Source: Linnemannia hyalina
Taxonomy: Eukaryota; Mortierellomycota; Mortierellomycetes; Mortierellales; Mortierellaceae
DNA: 64,000 bases
Direction: 5' to 3'
Assembly: GCA_019671135.1 (NCBI GenBank)
Contig: JAHRHY010000011.1
Location: forward strand, 1,116,001-1,180,000
Shown one piece after another: positions 32,972-44,387 of the stretch (the stretch's first letter is position 1; each line of letters starts with the position of its first letter). The translations under genes were made by a program, and so were the position numbers. The notes below the pieces were generated by a model. The model was not told the origin of the DNA. It searched no databases and saw nothing but the letters and a program-made list of their open reading frames with translations.

Positions 32972-35825
32972 CTACTGTTGTTGTTGGCGGTGGTGATGCT
33001 GCTGGTGAAGGTACAACGGACTTGTAAGTGTGAAAGGGTGAGGGGTGTTGGTGTTCGCTTGAATGTAAGCTGAATGTTGTAGTTGTTGATGTTGAGCGTT
33101 TTGATACATCTCTGTGAGCATGTGCTGCTGCGAGTATTGTTGTTGGTGTTGTTGTTGGCGTGCATGTACGGATAGGTTTGCATAAAAGTTGGCAATGGTG
33201 CCGTTCTGGATAGGTGATGAAGCTGCCGAGGAAGGCAATGAAGGTGAGCCCAATTGTTGTTGCTGTTGTTGCATAACGTTGAAGTGGGTTAGGGAGACAG
33301 TGGGATTGTTAGTGGAAGTTGAGACATGTTGTTGTTGTTGTTGTTGTTGCTGTTGTTGTTGTGGATGAAGTAATGCGGGGTTTGCACCATGACTGCCGAC
33401 TTCTCGTTGCGCCGTTGTTGTTGTCGTTACTATTGCCCCCGCATTTTGTCCGGGGATCCGAGGCGGGAAAGCGGCCTCTAAACTCAACCCGACAGCACTA
33501 TCACCATTACAGCCTTGGCTCGTTGGTTGGTGAGATACATATTGTGAGCTATTGAGGTCGAGTGAAGGGGATGCCTGAACTAAAGGAGGACGAGGAGGAG
33601 GAAGTACACTTGTCGCCGCCGTCGTCCCGTTATAGTTTAGGGCAAGACCGTCGGGAAGTATACCGCCGCCGTCGTTGTTGTTCCTGGTATTGGTACTGTT
33701 GCCCAAAGGAGGGACATGATGATGCATGATGGAGAGGGGACCCGTCGTCTCCTGCTGGCGACTGTGATCCGGATGAGCGTTTGACGACATCAACGGATCT
33801 ATACTTGGAGCACCTGAGACATGTATCCCGTTCGACGGGGCTAGACTCGGCGCGGATGACAACCATGACAACAACGAAGATGCATAATAGAAAGAGATAA
33901 AGAAAGAAAACCAAAGAAAGAAAAGAAAGAGAAGAGCAGAAATGCTGATTGCGTGAATTAGATGCGTGGAACGTATTCTTGCTGGCATGAGATGGCTTGA
34001 GCGTGGTTTCAAATGCTCATCCGTTTCTTTCACAGTTTACACACATACACGATCCAATCATACAAAAACAAACAAAACAAATACTGACAAAACAAACATG
34101 ACGGACGAGAGTTTCTTACCGAAAGCAGACCGTGCGTCGGGATAAGGCGGCGAAGGAGAATAGAGTGATGGCGAAGATCCAGAGATGGGCGAGCTGTTAA
34201 TCCAGGAACCATCCGTCTGTTGCTGCTGTTGCTGCTTTTGCTGATGTTGGAGTTGTTGTTGAAGGAGGAGTGTGCTCGACTGAAAGGCGTTGTGGAGTGC
34301 AGTTCCCGGCCGTTTGGAGTGTTGACTGACCTTCAGACTCATCTTGCTCTTGCCGCTCGAGGACTTGCTGATGTTGGACGACCGAGGGTGGTATTTCAAT
34401 TTTCGCAGCATCGCCGCGTCCTGATCTGCGCTAGAACCCAGTCCAGAAAAGGTGGCCAAGTTCATCAGACGCATCGAGATCTCTCGTCCAAGCGATCCAT
34501 CTATCCCCCGGATGGTACTACACTTCCCTGGATCGCCACCCAATCCGTCGCTGGTGGCTCCGCCTTCAAAAGCCGTCGTGGCGCTAGCAGCAGCAGCAGC
34601 AGTTGTCGTGTCTCGATCAAATGTCGATGATGCCGGTCCAAGCGCCAAGATAGCAGGAGACGAGAGTCGCTTGAGATCCTTTGGCGCGCCAGATCTGCTA
34701 TGCGACAACTTGCCATCCAACTCCATCACAAGGTTACACAGCTGCTGGTTCTCTGTCCGGACAAGCGCCAAGATCCTGTAGACCTCGTCGAGCTCCTCGG
34801 CTTTGCTCTCCAGCCACTTGATGTACTTTTGTTTCCGCTGACGGAACGCTCGTTGTGCCGCTCGGTTTTGCTCCGCTCTCCTGAATGCAATCTCCTCGGG
34901 AGACTCAACCATATCTGTCATAGGCGACGACAAAGACAAAGACAAAGGTGAAGAGGATGTGGTGAGTCCTACTGCTGTGGACGACAATGCTGGTGAAGAT
35001 GCATTAGTGAAGAAAGGGTTGTTGTCCGACAGTTGGGAAATATTGGGTCCTTGCAGAGGTGGCTCTTCATTGGCGCCACTTGTAATCGCGTGTCTTGTAA
35101 TCGCGTGTCTTGTAATCGCGTGTTGGTGCGAGGAGTTGGCTTTACCGAACTCCGTCACTGTCCTCTGCTGTTGCTGCTGCTGTTGCCGCGATCCGTCTTC
35201 CGAGTCTCGTGAGCCAGCTTCATGAGCGATCAACTCACGCTGCGACTGACTCGATGCCGACTGGGGCAACGACGAGCCGTCTGAGGAGCTTGTGGGTTCG
35301 GATGGCATCATGTAGATGCTCAAATAGGGCCTGGAATAATCCGTCGATGCCTTCAGCTGTGCGGAAGATGGCGGCAGCCCCGAGTCTGACGACTGAGATG
35401 GCTTGGATGGCACCAGGCCCATCATACCCATGCCAAAGCCATGATCCCCTTCAAGGACAACTCGATTGTTGATGGTGTTGTCCTGATGTTGTTGGAGTTG
35501 GCGAGTAAAAGCCAGGCGCTGGTGAGAGTCGTATAAAACGTGGCTGGCGTCGTATGGCTCCATTTTAATCATAGAGTACTCTAAAGGGTGTTCGTCTATC
35601 AACAAGTCGGTGTCCTTGAACATCACTATTGTACACCAGCGCATACATGACATGTTGGTGAGCGGAGAAAAAAGACGAAGGGTGTGCCATTGACAGAAAT
35701 GAATGGCGTGTGTATGTTAAAGTAACGACATTGCTGTGTGTGAAGGACACTAGGGCAAGCTTACTTTGAGAATGATCGACAAACATGTTGTGTTGGTTGT
35801 CTTGATGTTCTCTGTTAAACGACAT
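32972..35825 (-). CDS. bZIP transcription factor, Yap/AP-1-like
   Basis: Exons 35825-35765, 35625-34120 and 33840-32972 sum to 2436 nt, or 811 aa. The basic region FRRAEQNRAAQRAFRQRKQK (about residues 265-285) carries the NxxAQRxFR signature of fungal Yap-type factors. A short leucine zipper follows (LESKAEELDEVYRILALV, LCNLVMEL). The rest is Ser/Gln/His-rich with poly-Gln runs, consistent with activation regions. Exon 1 (MSFNREHQDNQHN) joins by a GTAAGC donor and an AATAG acceptor. Homologues bind TTACTAA-like sites and control oxidative or drug stress, but no Cys-rich redox domain is visible here. The 3' end is uncertain: a donor-like CA/GTAGCA lies at the TAG at 32972, and an open frame at 32439-32710 could be a further exon. 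Confidence 0.87.
35081..35124 (-). repeat. Three 15-bp coding repeats in bZIP gene (HAITR units)
   Basis: The unit TGTAATCGCGTGTCT (+ strand) is repeated three times in the coding exon, producing HAITR-HAITR-HAIT in the protein N-terminal to the basic region. Confidence 0.9.
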
Positions 35826-37164
35826 GACGCTAAAGCAAGCAAATACGGCCGGGGGGAACAAATGGGGTAATGTCAACACTACACTGTTTACAAGTGTTGC
35901 ACAATTGAGATCACTGCACAAATAAGCAAAAAATGAGCACTCACTGTATATATCGTTTGTGGAGTGAGAAGGGAGTGGTCGTCCGCGAAGGCAGTCGATG
36001 TGTGTAAATGTAAACGTATGTGTATGTTGGTGTTGGCGTTGGTGTTGTTTTGGCGATGTTATGAAAGAAGGTGGAGAGGGAAGCAATGCAGCTAGGACGG
36101 TACTATCACTGAAACGCGCAAAATAAAAAAAGTGCCAGAGAAGAAAAATGGGAAGTAAAGGAAAGGATGAAAAAGAAATGGTCAAGGTCAGATAACACGC
36201 TCATTCATATGGTTGTTCTTGTTTGAATATCTGATTAAATCCGCTTCCCCATTTTGCCCATTTCCCCCTGTGCCCACGGTTGCATCTGACGCATGCAATA
36301 ACAAATACGAAGCATGCTCACCAACGAGCGGCGAGATGCAGATACAAAGGAGTTTCGAGAAAATGATAACTATCCCATTGTGGTGGGAGGTTATCGAGAA
36401 GCAGACTTTCGCTGATCAAAGCATGCCGACAACGACCTCATTCTCTTCTCTCTCTCCTTCTCTCCCTCTTTCCCTCTCTCCTTGCCAAAGCCCCAATTTT
36501 CAACCTTTCTCCTTCTCCTTTTATCAAATAACCCGTTTATGCCTTTGTAAGATCGCCCGCTTTGACGAAACAAAGCGCCTCCTTCGATTGGCATGCTCTT
36601 TTCAGTCCATATGCAAAGGCAGCGTGCATGCCCAACAATCCGCAATTGAGCGATTGAGCGGCGCCTTTTTTGTAAAGCAAAGGCAGGATGTGTGTAGGAA
36701 CAGACAAAAGAAAAGATGCAAGAAAAAGGCGTTCATGTATGACATGTTGAGCATGTAGGGACTCTTTTGCCTATTTGTTGCAATAAAGGAGGCATGAAAT
36801 CCTAACTTGAAGGGGGCAGTCGGAAAAAATCAAATAAAAAAAAAAAAATGAATGCTCTGAGGAGGAGGAGAGAAAGAAAATGGGAGGGAGGCAGCCGGTG
36901 ATGACGGAAGTCAAAGGAATAGTATCTGCAAGAGCGATCTCTTTGCGGTATGCGAGTAAGAAAGAAAGTCGAGTGTACGTGATGTGCGAGTATGTCGAGG
37001 GTGTCGTGTGTGTTTGTGTATGCTGGTTGTATGGACACTTCGGGGCCATAGTAGAAGGAAGAAGGGAAGGAAAAAAAGGAAGGAAGGAAAGAAGGAAGGA
37101 AGAAGAGCTTACATTGAGGGAGGGATGAATGATATTTTTTTGTTGGGCGGAAAAACAAAAAAAG

Positions 37165-37293
37165 GTGTTCAGGAACGAATAGAAAGAAGAAAACACAAAA
37201 AGGTAAAGGCGAGATCGATTTGTTAGAAAAGATGTGTTCAGGAACGAATAGAAAGAAGAAAACAAAAAAAGGCAAAGGCGAGATCGACTTGTT
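37165..37293 (+). repeat. Direct duplication of a 60-bp segment
   Basis: Copies at 37165-37224 and 37234-37293 share GTGTTCAGGAACGAATAGAA and then AAGGCGAGATCGA(T/C)TTGTT. They differ at only a few positions and are separated by 9 bp, indicating a recent local duplication. Confidence 0.9.
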
Positions 37294-38778
37294 TTATTTC
37301 TCAAGTGAGAATGGGCAAGGGCAAGGAAACGAGCAGAGAAGGGGAATTACAAAAGGATCATGGCAAACGCAACTGAACTGCACTTGTTTCTGAATGAGCT
37401 TCTTTATTAATCGGGATCAGGTGTGAGATTGAGATGGGAGACAGGGATAGGGTCGTCAGAGAAGAAAGAGAGAAAAGAAAATTGCGATTCACAATGTATG
37501 TCGTGCGTGTGTGTGTGTACGTGCGTGTATGGGTGCGTGGGTGTTGGTCTAAAACTAACAACAGAGTGAGAAGAGGGAGTGAGGGATAGACAGTATGAGA
37601 GAATACAAGTTTAAAGATAGAGTTTTCGGTAAAGCACGATTCTCCGCCTGGCGAAGCAGTTTTTGTTTGTACTCCCTGTGGCAGTAAAAAAAAAAAAAAA
37701 AAGGGAATGGAGAACTAAACGAAAGCGAAGAAACCAAAAAAGGAAGGGAAAAAGGGTAAGGGGGAGAGAGGCAGAAGTAATCTGGAAAGTGGAAATGCAG
37801 AAGTGAGATTCGGAGTGAGGGAGAGAGAGAGTAGGCACGATTGTAAAATGGCCATATAGAAACAGTTGAAAAAAAGGAGAAAACAGAAGAAGAGGAGAAT
37901 GAGGGATGAAAGAATGAATAAAATACAAAAACGGATAATATGGACGTCGCTATCGGCTGCCTCACTACATGTGTGTCCTGGTAGGGGGGGATGTGGGTGT
38001 AAAACAGGGCCAATTTGAGTCAAGGAGACAAAGTAAACGCGTAAGGTCCCATCTCCCCCTTTATTGAAAAAAGTCGTCCTCCCCTCCCTTCGAATGAGAT
38101 GACGAACGACATGATTAGTGTTGTTTTTCGCGACAATGAGATCACACCCGAACATCAAAGCAGCTGTCGGGTCCGCACTATTGCACTAGTGGAGAAAGGG
38201 GAGAGTACGCTTGAAAGTCTTCTGTATGGTTATCTTGGATTATTGATATCTCCTGCAGATCGTGATGAGATCTCAAAAGGGCAATAAGTCAATCATAGCT
38301 AAGAAACACCAGAGAGGGTGCGACAGTGACAAGGTGGTCAGTATCTTTGCGACGTTCGTTATTGTACGAAACGCAGGAGAATGCGGTCGTCAAATTTTCC
38401 GCGCTTGGAGTTCCTGAAGCGACATGCACGCGAAAGATGAAAAATAATAATGTGGCCCATTTTATTTCTGCGATTCGATGGCATCGATTACTCTCGTCCC
38501 TACTCAAAATCCAGGTCGACTCACTTTCAAGAAGAGTCCTGACGCCGCCAGGAATTCCTTGAGCGCTAGCAAAATGTCGGACTAAAATACTGGTTCTGGA
38601 CTTTTTCACGGGATCAACCTTCTCCTGGAGACCAAAACGCGCAAAGATTCAAGGTGAATTTATGAACACTGTCAGAAAGTAAAAAAAAAAACGATAACCG
38701 GAAGCACAGGTCCAAGAACCATCAGCTAGATCATACAACCGTGGTCAAAAACGAGAACAGTGCAAAACAAAAGAAGAG

Positions 38779-38850
38779 TTCCCAATCCGGGGTTCGAACC
38801 CGGGCCGCCTCGGTGAAAGCGAGGAATCCTGACCACTGGACCAATTAGGA
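38779..38850 (-). tRNA. tRNA-Glu (anticodon TTC)
   Basis: The minus-strand sequence folds as a 72-nt cloverleaf. The acceptor stem is TCCTAAT/ATTGGGA (one T-G pair), the D-stem GTCC/GGAT, and the anticodon stem CCTCG/CGAGG around loop CTTTCAC (anticodon TTC). The T-arm is CCGGG-TTCGAAC-CCCGG and the discriminator A at 38779. There is no intron. A T-rich terminator is not obvious directly after the gene. Confidence 0.93.
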
Positions 38851-39027
38851 TGTTCTCGAGTGTTTGGTTTCATTTTCTAGATCGTTATATTTTCACGCAT
38901 ATGACGTAATAGTATTTAAAGATGCAAATGCTGCGTCACGTTTCGCCCCCTTCAGGTACATGCATGGTTTAGTTGAGCTTGTTCATCAACGACATCTCTC
39001 TCACTGAAACTTCCTAATTATAATATA

Positions 39028-40011
39028 ATGCTGGGACTTTATACACGGGCTTTGACCAACTATCCAATAACCACTCAGGCTGTCTCCACTGGTAAAGGTG
39101 TGAATGAGGTCTAGACCGCAACTTTCTTGAATGAGCGCGTCAACATAAGGTCGTTATCTTCGTCGTATTTTTTTTTCAGGCACCAAATAACTCCGCCTCC
39201 TTTTTCCTATCTCCTTTCTCTATCGCTTCCCACATTTCAGGAACGCTGTTCGGCACTGGCGACCTGATAGCCCAATTCTTCATTGACAATAAGCCATCGA
39301 CACAAGGCTGGGACAAAGCCAGGACGGCACGAATGGTAGTCTTTGGCGCCGGGTTTGCAGGACCTGTTCTTCACCATTGGTACAAGTTCCTTGATAAGAA
39401 TATCCGACTTGCTACTCCTGTCCAATCCTTGATCGGTCGCGTCGCTGTTGACCAGATCTTTTTCGCACCTTGTTTCATCGCCACTTTCTTCGTGGGTCAG
39501 GGTCTTTTGGCGGGTGAAAGTCGGGAGACTATTCAAGCGCGTTTGAGCAAGGTAAAAAAAATAAATTCGCCGCATCCAATGTCATGCAACCTCGGACGAA
39601 CTTGTTTTTTTTTTTTTGTTGCACCAGCTTGTGATTTCCGCAATCATTTGTAGTCTACACTCTTATGTTGAAAAACACAACCGGCTACATTTGTTTCTCG
39701 CCTTCCTCTTTGTTAGGGATACCCTGGAGCACTGAAGAGCAACTACATGGTCTGGCCTGCAGTCCAGTTAGCCAATTTTTGGTTAGTGCCTCTGCAGCAT
39801 CGCCTAATGGTTGTGAACACTTTTGCACTGGGTAGGCGATCTATTCTTGCATCTCATTCTCTCCATGAAATTGAATTCGATACCCTGCAAGATGACATCT
39901 CTAACCACCTTGCCTTTTTCATTTCCGGTCGCAACACTCGTAGGCTGGAACACCTATCTATCTCATGTCAACCAAACATCTCGCTCCGCAGTCGAGCAAT
40001 CAAAAGAATAA
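39028..40011 (+). CDS. SYM1: Mpv17/PMP22-family mitochondrial membrane protein Sym1
   Basis: Four exons, 39028-39091, 39241-39551, 39717-39831 and 39944-40011, give 558 nt, or 185 aa, the usual family length. Diagnostic motifs are GTLFGTGDLIAQ, VFGAGFAGPVLHHWYKFLD, VDQIFFAP, MVWPAVQLANFWLVPLQHR and GWNTYLSHVN, the last restored by splicing. About four transmembrane spans are visible. Sym1/Mpv17 sits in the inner mitochondrial membrane, and in yeast it is needed for growth on ethanol at high temperature; it is thought to act as a channel or metabolite carrier. The start at 39028 gives a typical MLGLYTRALTNYP N-terminus. It is convergent with the PDH E1 alpha gene, 164 bp away. Confidence 0.93.
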
Positions 40012-40175
40012 AAGAAAATCCATGGCGATCCCTTCTTTTTTTTTTGTGTGAATGAATGTGGTTTAATATGTACTAGGTGAACGATTTGCATTCGCACTTT
40101 CTCTACGGATGTTAATAATGTTTTCATGAAAAAAAATGACAATCTCTCTTTCTCCTCCTATGGTGTAGTCTACAT

Positions 40176-43015
40176 TTAGTAGTGGTGGAACTCCTCGGGC
40201 TCACGTCCGCGGGCGGTGGGGACACCGGAGCCCTTCTGGTAGATCTGGGTCCAGAACTCGGAAATATCGGGCTCGCCAGAGGCCTTGGCCTCCTCAACAG
40301 CCTGGTCAACCTCGACACGGGCAGCCTTGTCAATGGCCTTCATCTCATCCTCGGTAATAATGTTGAACTCCAAGAGGCGCTGCTTCAAGCCGGTGATGGG
40401 GTCGTTGTTGGAGCGCATGTGCTGAATCTCCTCACGAGTACGGTAAGTGGTACCGGGGTCGGACATGGAGTGACCACCATAGCGGTAGGTCTCCATCTCG
40501 AGCAACAGGGGTCCCTTTCCGGAGACGGTCCACTCCTTGGCGTAGGCAACTGCCTGGTGAACTGCCAAGACATCCATGCCGTTAACCTATTCATTGATGA
40601 AAAAAATTGAGAGGATATAGGAGACAGGGTCAGACAAGAGTGACCAAGTGAAGGCGAAGCAACTTTTGGAGATCAACAATCGGTACTATCGTTCGCTGAT
40701 TGCTTATAGAATGAAAACACGTGTTCATACCCTCAAACCAGGGATGTAGTCACCACGCTTGAAGTAGCTGGTGTTGGCAGAGGAGCGGTTGGCAGCAGTT
40801 CCCATTCCGTAGCGGTTGTTCTCGCAGACAAAGACGGCGGGGAGCTCCCAGAGCTTGGCCATGTTGTAGGCCTCGAAGACCTGACCCTGGTTGGAGGCAC
40901 CATCACCGTAAAGGGAGAAGGTGGCGGCCTTGTGGCCCTTGTACTTCTGGGCAAAGGCAATACCGGCACCCAAGGGGACCTGGGCACCGACGATACCGTT
41001 ACCACCAAAGAAGTTGGGGGTGAACATGTGCATGGAGCCTCCCTTTCCGCCAGAGATACCGGCCTTACGTCCGAGAAGCTCAGCGAGGATGGAGGTGATG
41101 GAAGCACCACGCATGTAGGTGAAACCGTGGCAGCGGTAGGCGGTGATGATGTTGTCCTCGGCAGTCAAAGCGGTCTCCATACCGACAGCAACGGCTTCCT
41201 GTTGACATTATGCGTATAGATCAATAGCAAGTGAATTGGTATGAATGGGTTAGTGGGTGATCTTTGTCCATTTTTCCCATAAGATCGCATCGATATGGAC
41301 GGGGAAAGAAAAAAATAATACATAATTCGGACAACGGAATATTCCGTTTGGGTAGCTCCACGACTCTTTTTCGTGCCAAATAATAAAATTGAGTTTTGTT
41401 GGGATCACCTTTCTCCCTTTCTCTCAGTGGCTGCAAGTTCTGAGCACTGGGCAACACCTACACACACACACACACACACCACGCATCATGCAACGCGCAC
41501 CTCGCACACGCCGAACTACAGATCCGTCTGTCCCTGGAAGGAGGTGATCAACTGGCTTCTTTAGTTACCATGCTGCACTACTCCAGTATACCTCTCTTAA
41601 TCAATGATAGTCCACTTGATGATGCTGGCTGAAGGAGATAGACAGAAAAGGGGAAGTAAAAGAAATGAAAAGGAAAAACACCTTCGGAAGAGGCGAAAGC
41701 GGTAGGCTGCTAATCGCCGAGTCCTCTCGGGATCATACCATCATTGAATGAATCCCTCCCAAGTCCTTGGCACCCCTTATTATCCTTGCCTCTTGTCCTT
41801 CTGTCCTGTTAACATCCATTTAGACTCCAGTCTTCACACACCCTATTGTCAAGACACGTAAGATCCTGATAAACGAGAAAGAAACAAACATCATCCCTTT
41901 TCCGCCTTCATTGCCAATATACTCCCTCTTTCCCTCTTTCTCTTCTCGTGGATGTTAGCATGTTGTGATTATTTACCTGACCAGTGCACAAGTGGCAGAA
42001 ACCGCGGATGAGCTTGGCCTTGTACAAACCGTCGGAAGCCATCTCCATGCGTCTCATGGTGACCATGCTCTTGTACATCCTAACGAGCTCGTCCTTGGAG
42101 ATCTCGACATCGAGAGAGGGGGCATCGCAGTTGTAGGACTCGAACGAGCCCTTGTGGAGGTTGATGCTGACGTTACGGGCGGCAGACGAAGCAAAAGTGC
42201 GGACGGTCTAATCGAGAGCCAAGATAAAAGCAAGGTGGACAGGGAAAACGTACAACAGGAGAATGGTCGATGTCAATAATCGTGTGCTCAATATTTGGTG
42301 GGTCGTGAGAAAAATGAACCCCACCACCATAGATAAATAGATCTCGTCTTTTCCTTTTCCTGGCGTTTGTTGAAGATACTCATCCACATGTAACGTTTAA
42401 AGCCTTATCGCCCTGTCCCCATTAGATAGGGATGGCTTTGCGCCCTCTTTTTTTTTTTTTTTTTTTTGCTGTTGCCATGGTTCCCTTTCAGACCAGTGAT
42501 AGCTTCCTGCGTGTCCCCTAGATGATTGAGAATGACTGACGAACAGGCGGGCCTCTTTTGTTTTTGTTTTGGTCGGTCCTGTCTTTTTTTTCGCCTCCGA
42601 CAAGATAAAATATTATCTCTTATCATAAGTATTTTTTCGCACTCTCAGACTGAGCTTGGTGTCGTTCAAAGGAAACGGGTTGGCGGTGAGCACGTCTTTC
42701 CCGACGGCTCGCGAAAGGCGTTGTTATTGCGGTTGTTGTGTTCCATAGTGTCGAATGTCCTTTGTTTCGTCCACGTTGGCGAAATATTTTTTTTCTACTT
42801 TTCTGATCAGTTGGGGGTGGAGGTGTATGTTTTGTGAAAGGTAGAGTTTGGCGTCATGGAGAGCAAAAAAATAAAATGTGGACCGGGAGATAGGGAACGT
42901 CGGGAAGGAAGGAAAGAGGAAGGGAGGAGGAGGAGGAGGAGGGTGTTATTACCAAGGGAGTGATGAAGGCCTTGGCGGCGACCTTGGCGAGGCTGATCTT
43001 TTGGGTGGAGAACAT
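40176..43015 (-). CDS. PDA1: Pyruvate dehydrogenase E1 component, alpha subunit
   Basis: Four exons, 43015-42953, 42207-41977, 41198-40731 and 40586-40176, sum to 1173 nt, or 390 aa. The N-terminus ([17 protein letters not shown] ... [10 protein letters not shown]) is a mitochondrial presequence. The enzyme body contains [32 protein letters not shown], the thiamine-diphosphate motif [20 protein letters not shown] ending in NN, and the regulatory loop [16 protein letters not shown], whose serines are the PDH kinase sites in homologues. With E1 beta it decarboxylates pyruvate in the matrix PDH complex. Introns 1 (745 nt) and 2 (778 nt) are much longer than others in the window. High GC at third positions suggests strong expression. 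Confidence 0.96.
41199..42952 (-). other. Two long introns of PDA1
   Basis: Introns 42952-42208 and 41976-41199 flank exon 2. They contain a T-run (42449-42467), an (AC)n stretch (41460-41480) and T/C-rich blocks. No internal gene or RNA is recognised. Confidence 0.6.
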
Positions 43016-44387
43016 GGTGATGTGAAACAGAGGAGGAGGGATGGAGAGAAGAGAGGAGAGAAGAGAATCAGAAGAGGAACTTGAGGAAGAAAAAAGAAAA
43101 AGGAGGGAGGGAGAGTGGGGGGACGAGAAAAATTATTTTTTGGGGGAGGGAAAGACTGGCACAATCGACGTGCAGTGATGTAGTGGGAAGGAACTGACGA
43201 TTTGATTTTTGTTTGCCGCTCGCTTGTCTTCAGAGCGGGCAGATTCAAATCAAAAGGAGCAGAAAAACGCTCTTGATAAGATTGAGTGAGAGGCGACATT
43301 ATGGTTTTGGCGGATGTGGAGGAGGAGGAAATCGCCTTGGAGCCTTCCCTCCTTCTCTTTGCTGTTCTCACACAACACAGGACTTTCCCAACTCAGCTCA
43401 TTTTATCGCCATTTTTTTTTTCCTGATTCACACCCACACACATATCACACATAACACACCTGTCGAAAATGCATGGCCGCCATTGCAATTATTGTCGTAA
43501 AACAAAACAACATGACACAAGGGCACGTTTGAACAAACATAGCAGGACATAGGCATGAGGAACAAAACAAGGGTTCGTGAGCGAACAAGATGTAGGAAGA
43601 CATAGGATTACGAGCGAGACACACGAACAAGGGAAAATGCGGGCGGGCATTGGAGATTGACGTCTGGCCCTGAAATCGACTTCGCACACAAACACACACA
43701 AAAAAAGTGGGCCGTTGACATCCTTCTATCCTTATCCCACAATCAACTTTACGTGGATGAACTTTGTCCGGCATTTTTCCTTTCCTTGCGTCCTTTTTAC
43801 GTTCGTGTCGAGCCAACCCTCGTGTACGAATCTTTGATCCTTCCTTTTGCTCTTCCTGCTTCTCCCGCTGCCCGTTCCTTCCCTACCCCTCTTTTCTCTC
43901 TCCCTCCCACTCAGCCTTGAAACTTAGCGGACGCACATTCTCAACCTGTTCCTATCTTCTCCACAAAGGTATGTTCAATAAACATTGGTCGGTTGTATCG
44001 GTTGTTGTAGCGTGAGCCGTGTCCACCCAGCGGTACTGGTCTGCCTCCTACTCAGGCGCGAGTGATCCTCCCAAGTCAATTTGGTGGCGTCAAAAATAGA
44101 CTTAGGGTGATGATGAACTGGTCAATCGCTACTGTCTTCCTAACACTTACCATACAACCACATACATCATGTAAACATGCCGGTGTGAGTCCACAACTCA
44201 GTTTGTTTTTATCGATTTGCTCAAGGACTCCAAGCTGCTTTGTCGAAGAGATGTCGTCACTCCTTTCACAACTTCCCTTCTCTCATACATCGACACCATT
44301 ACTTTCTTCAAACAATCAATTACATTGTTAATTCTTACAATTTTAAACATGTAAACATGAGCAGGTGTTTTTAACAAAGTCTATTGG
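43016..44387. promoter_or_regulatory. PDA1 promoter/leader and 3' flank of Myb gene
   Basis: 1.37 kb. The segment next to the PDA1 start (43017-43130) is GA-rich on the + strand, a CT-rich leader. The rest holds no recognisable gene; its frames are short and unconserved in appearance. Confidence 0.5.

Larger units (their letters stand above)
35826..39027. other. Gene-poor 3.2-kb region containing one tRNA
   Basis: It holds the leader of the bZIP gene, GA-rich and CT-rich blocks, a duplicated 60-bp segment (37165-37293) and a tRNA-Glu. Short frames at 38099-38287 (+) and 38289-38609 (-) have no recognisable features. Confidence 0.5.
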
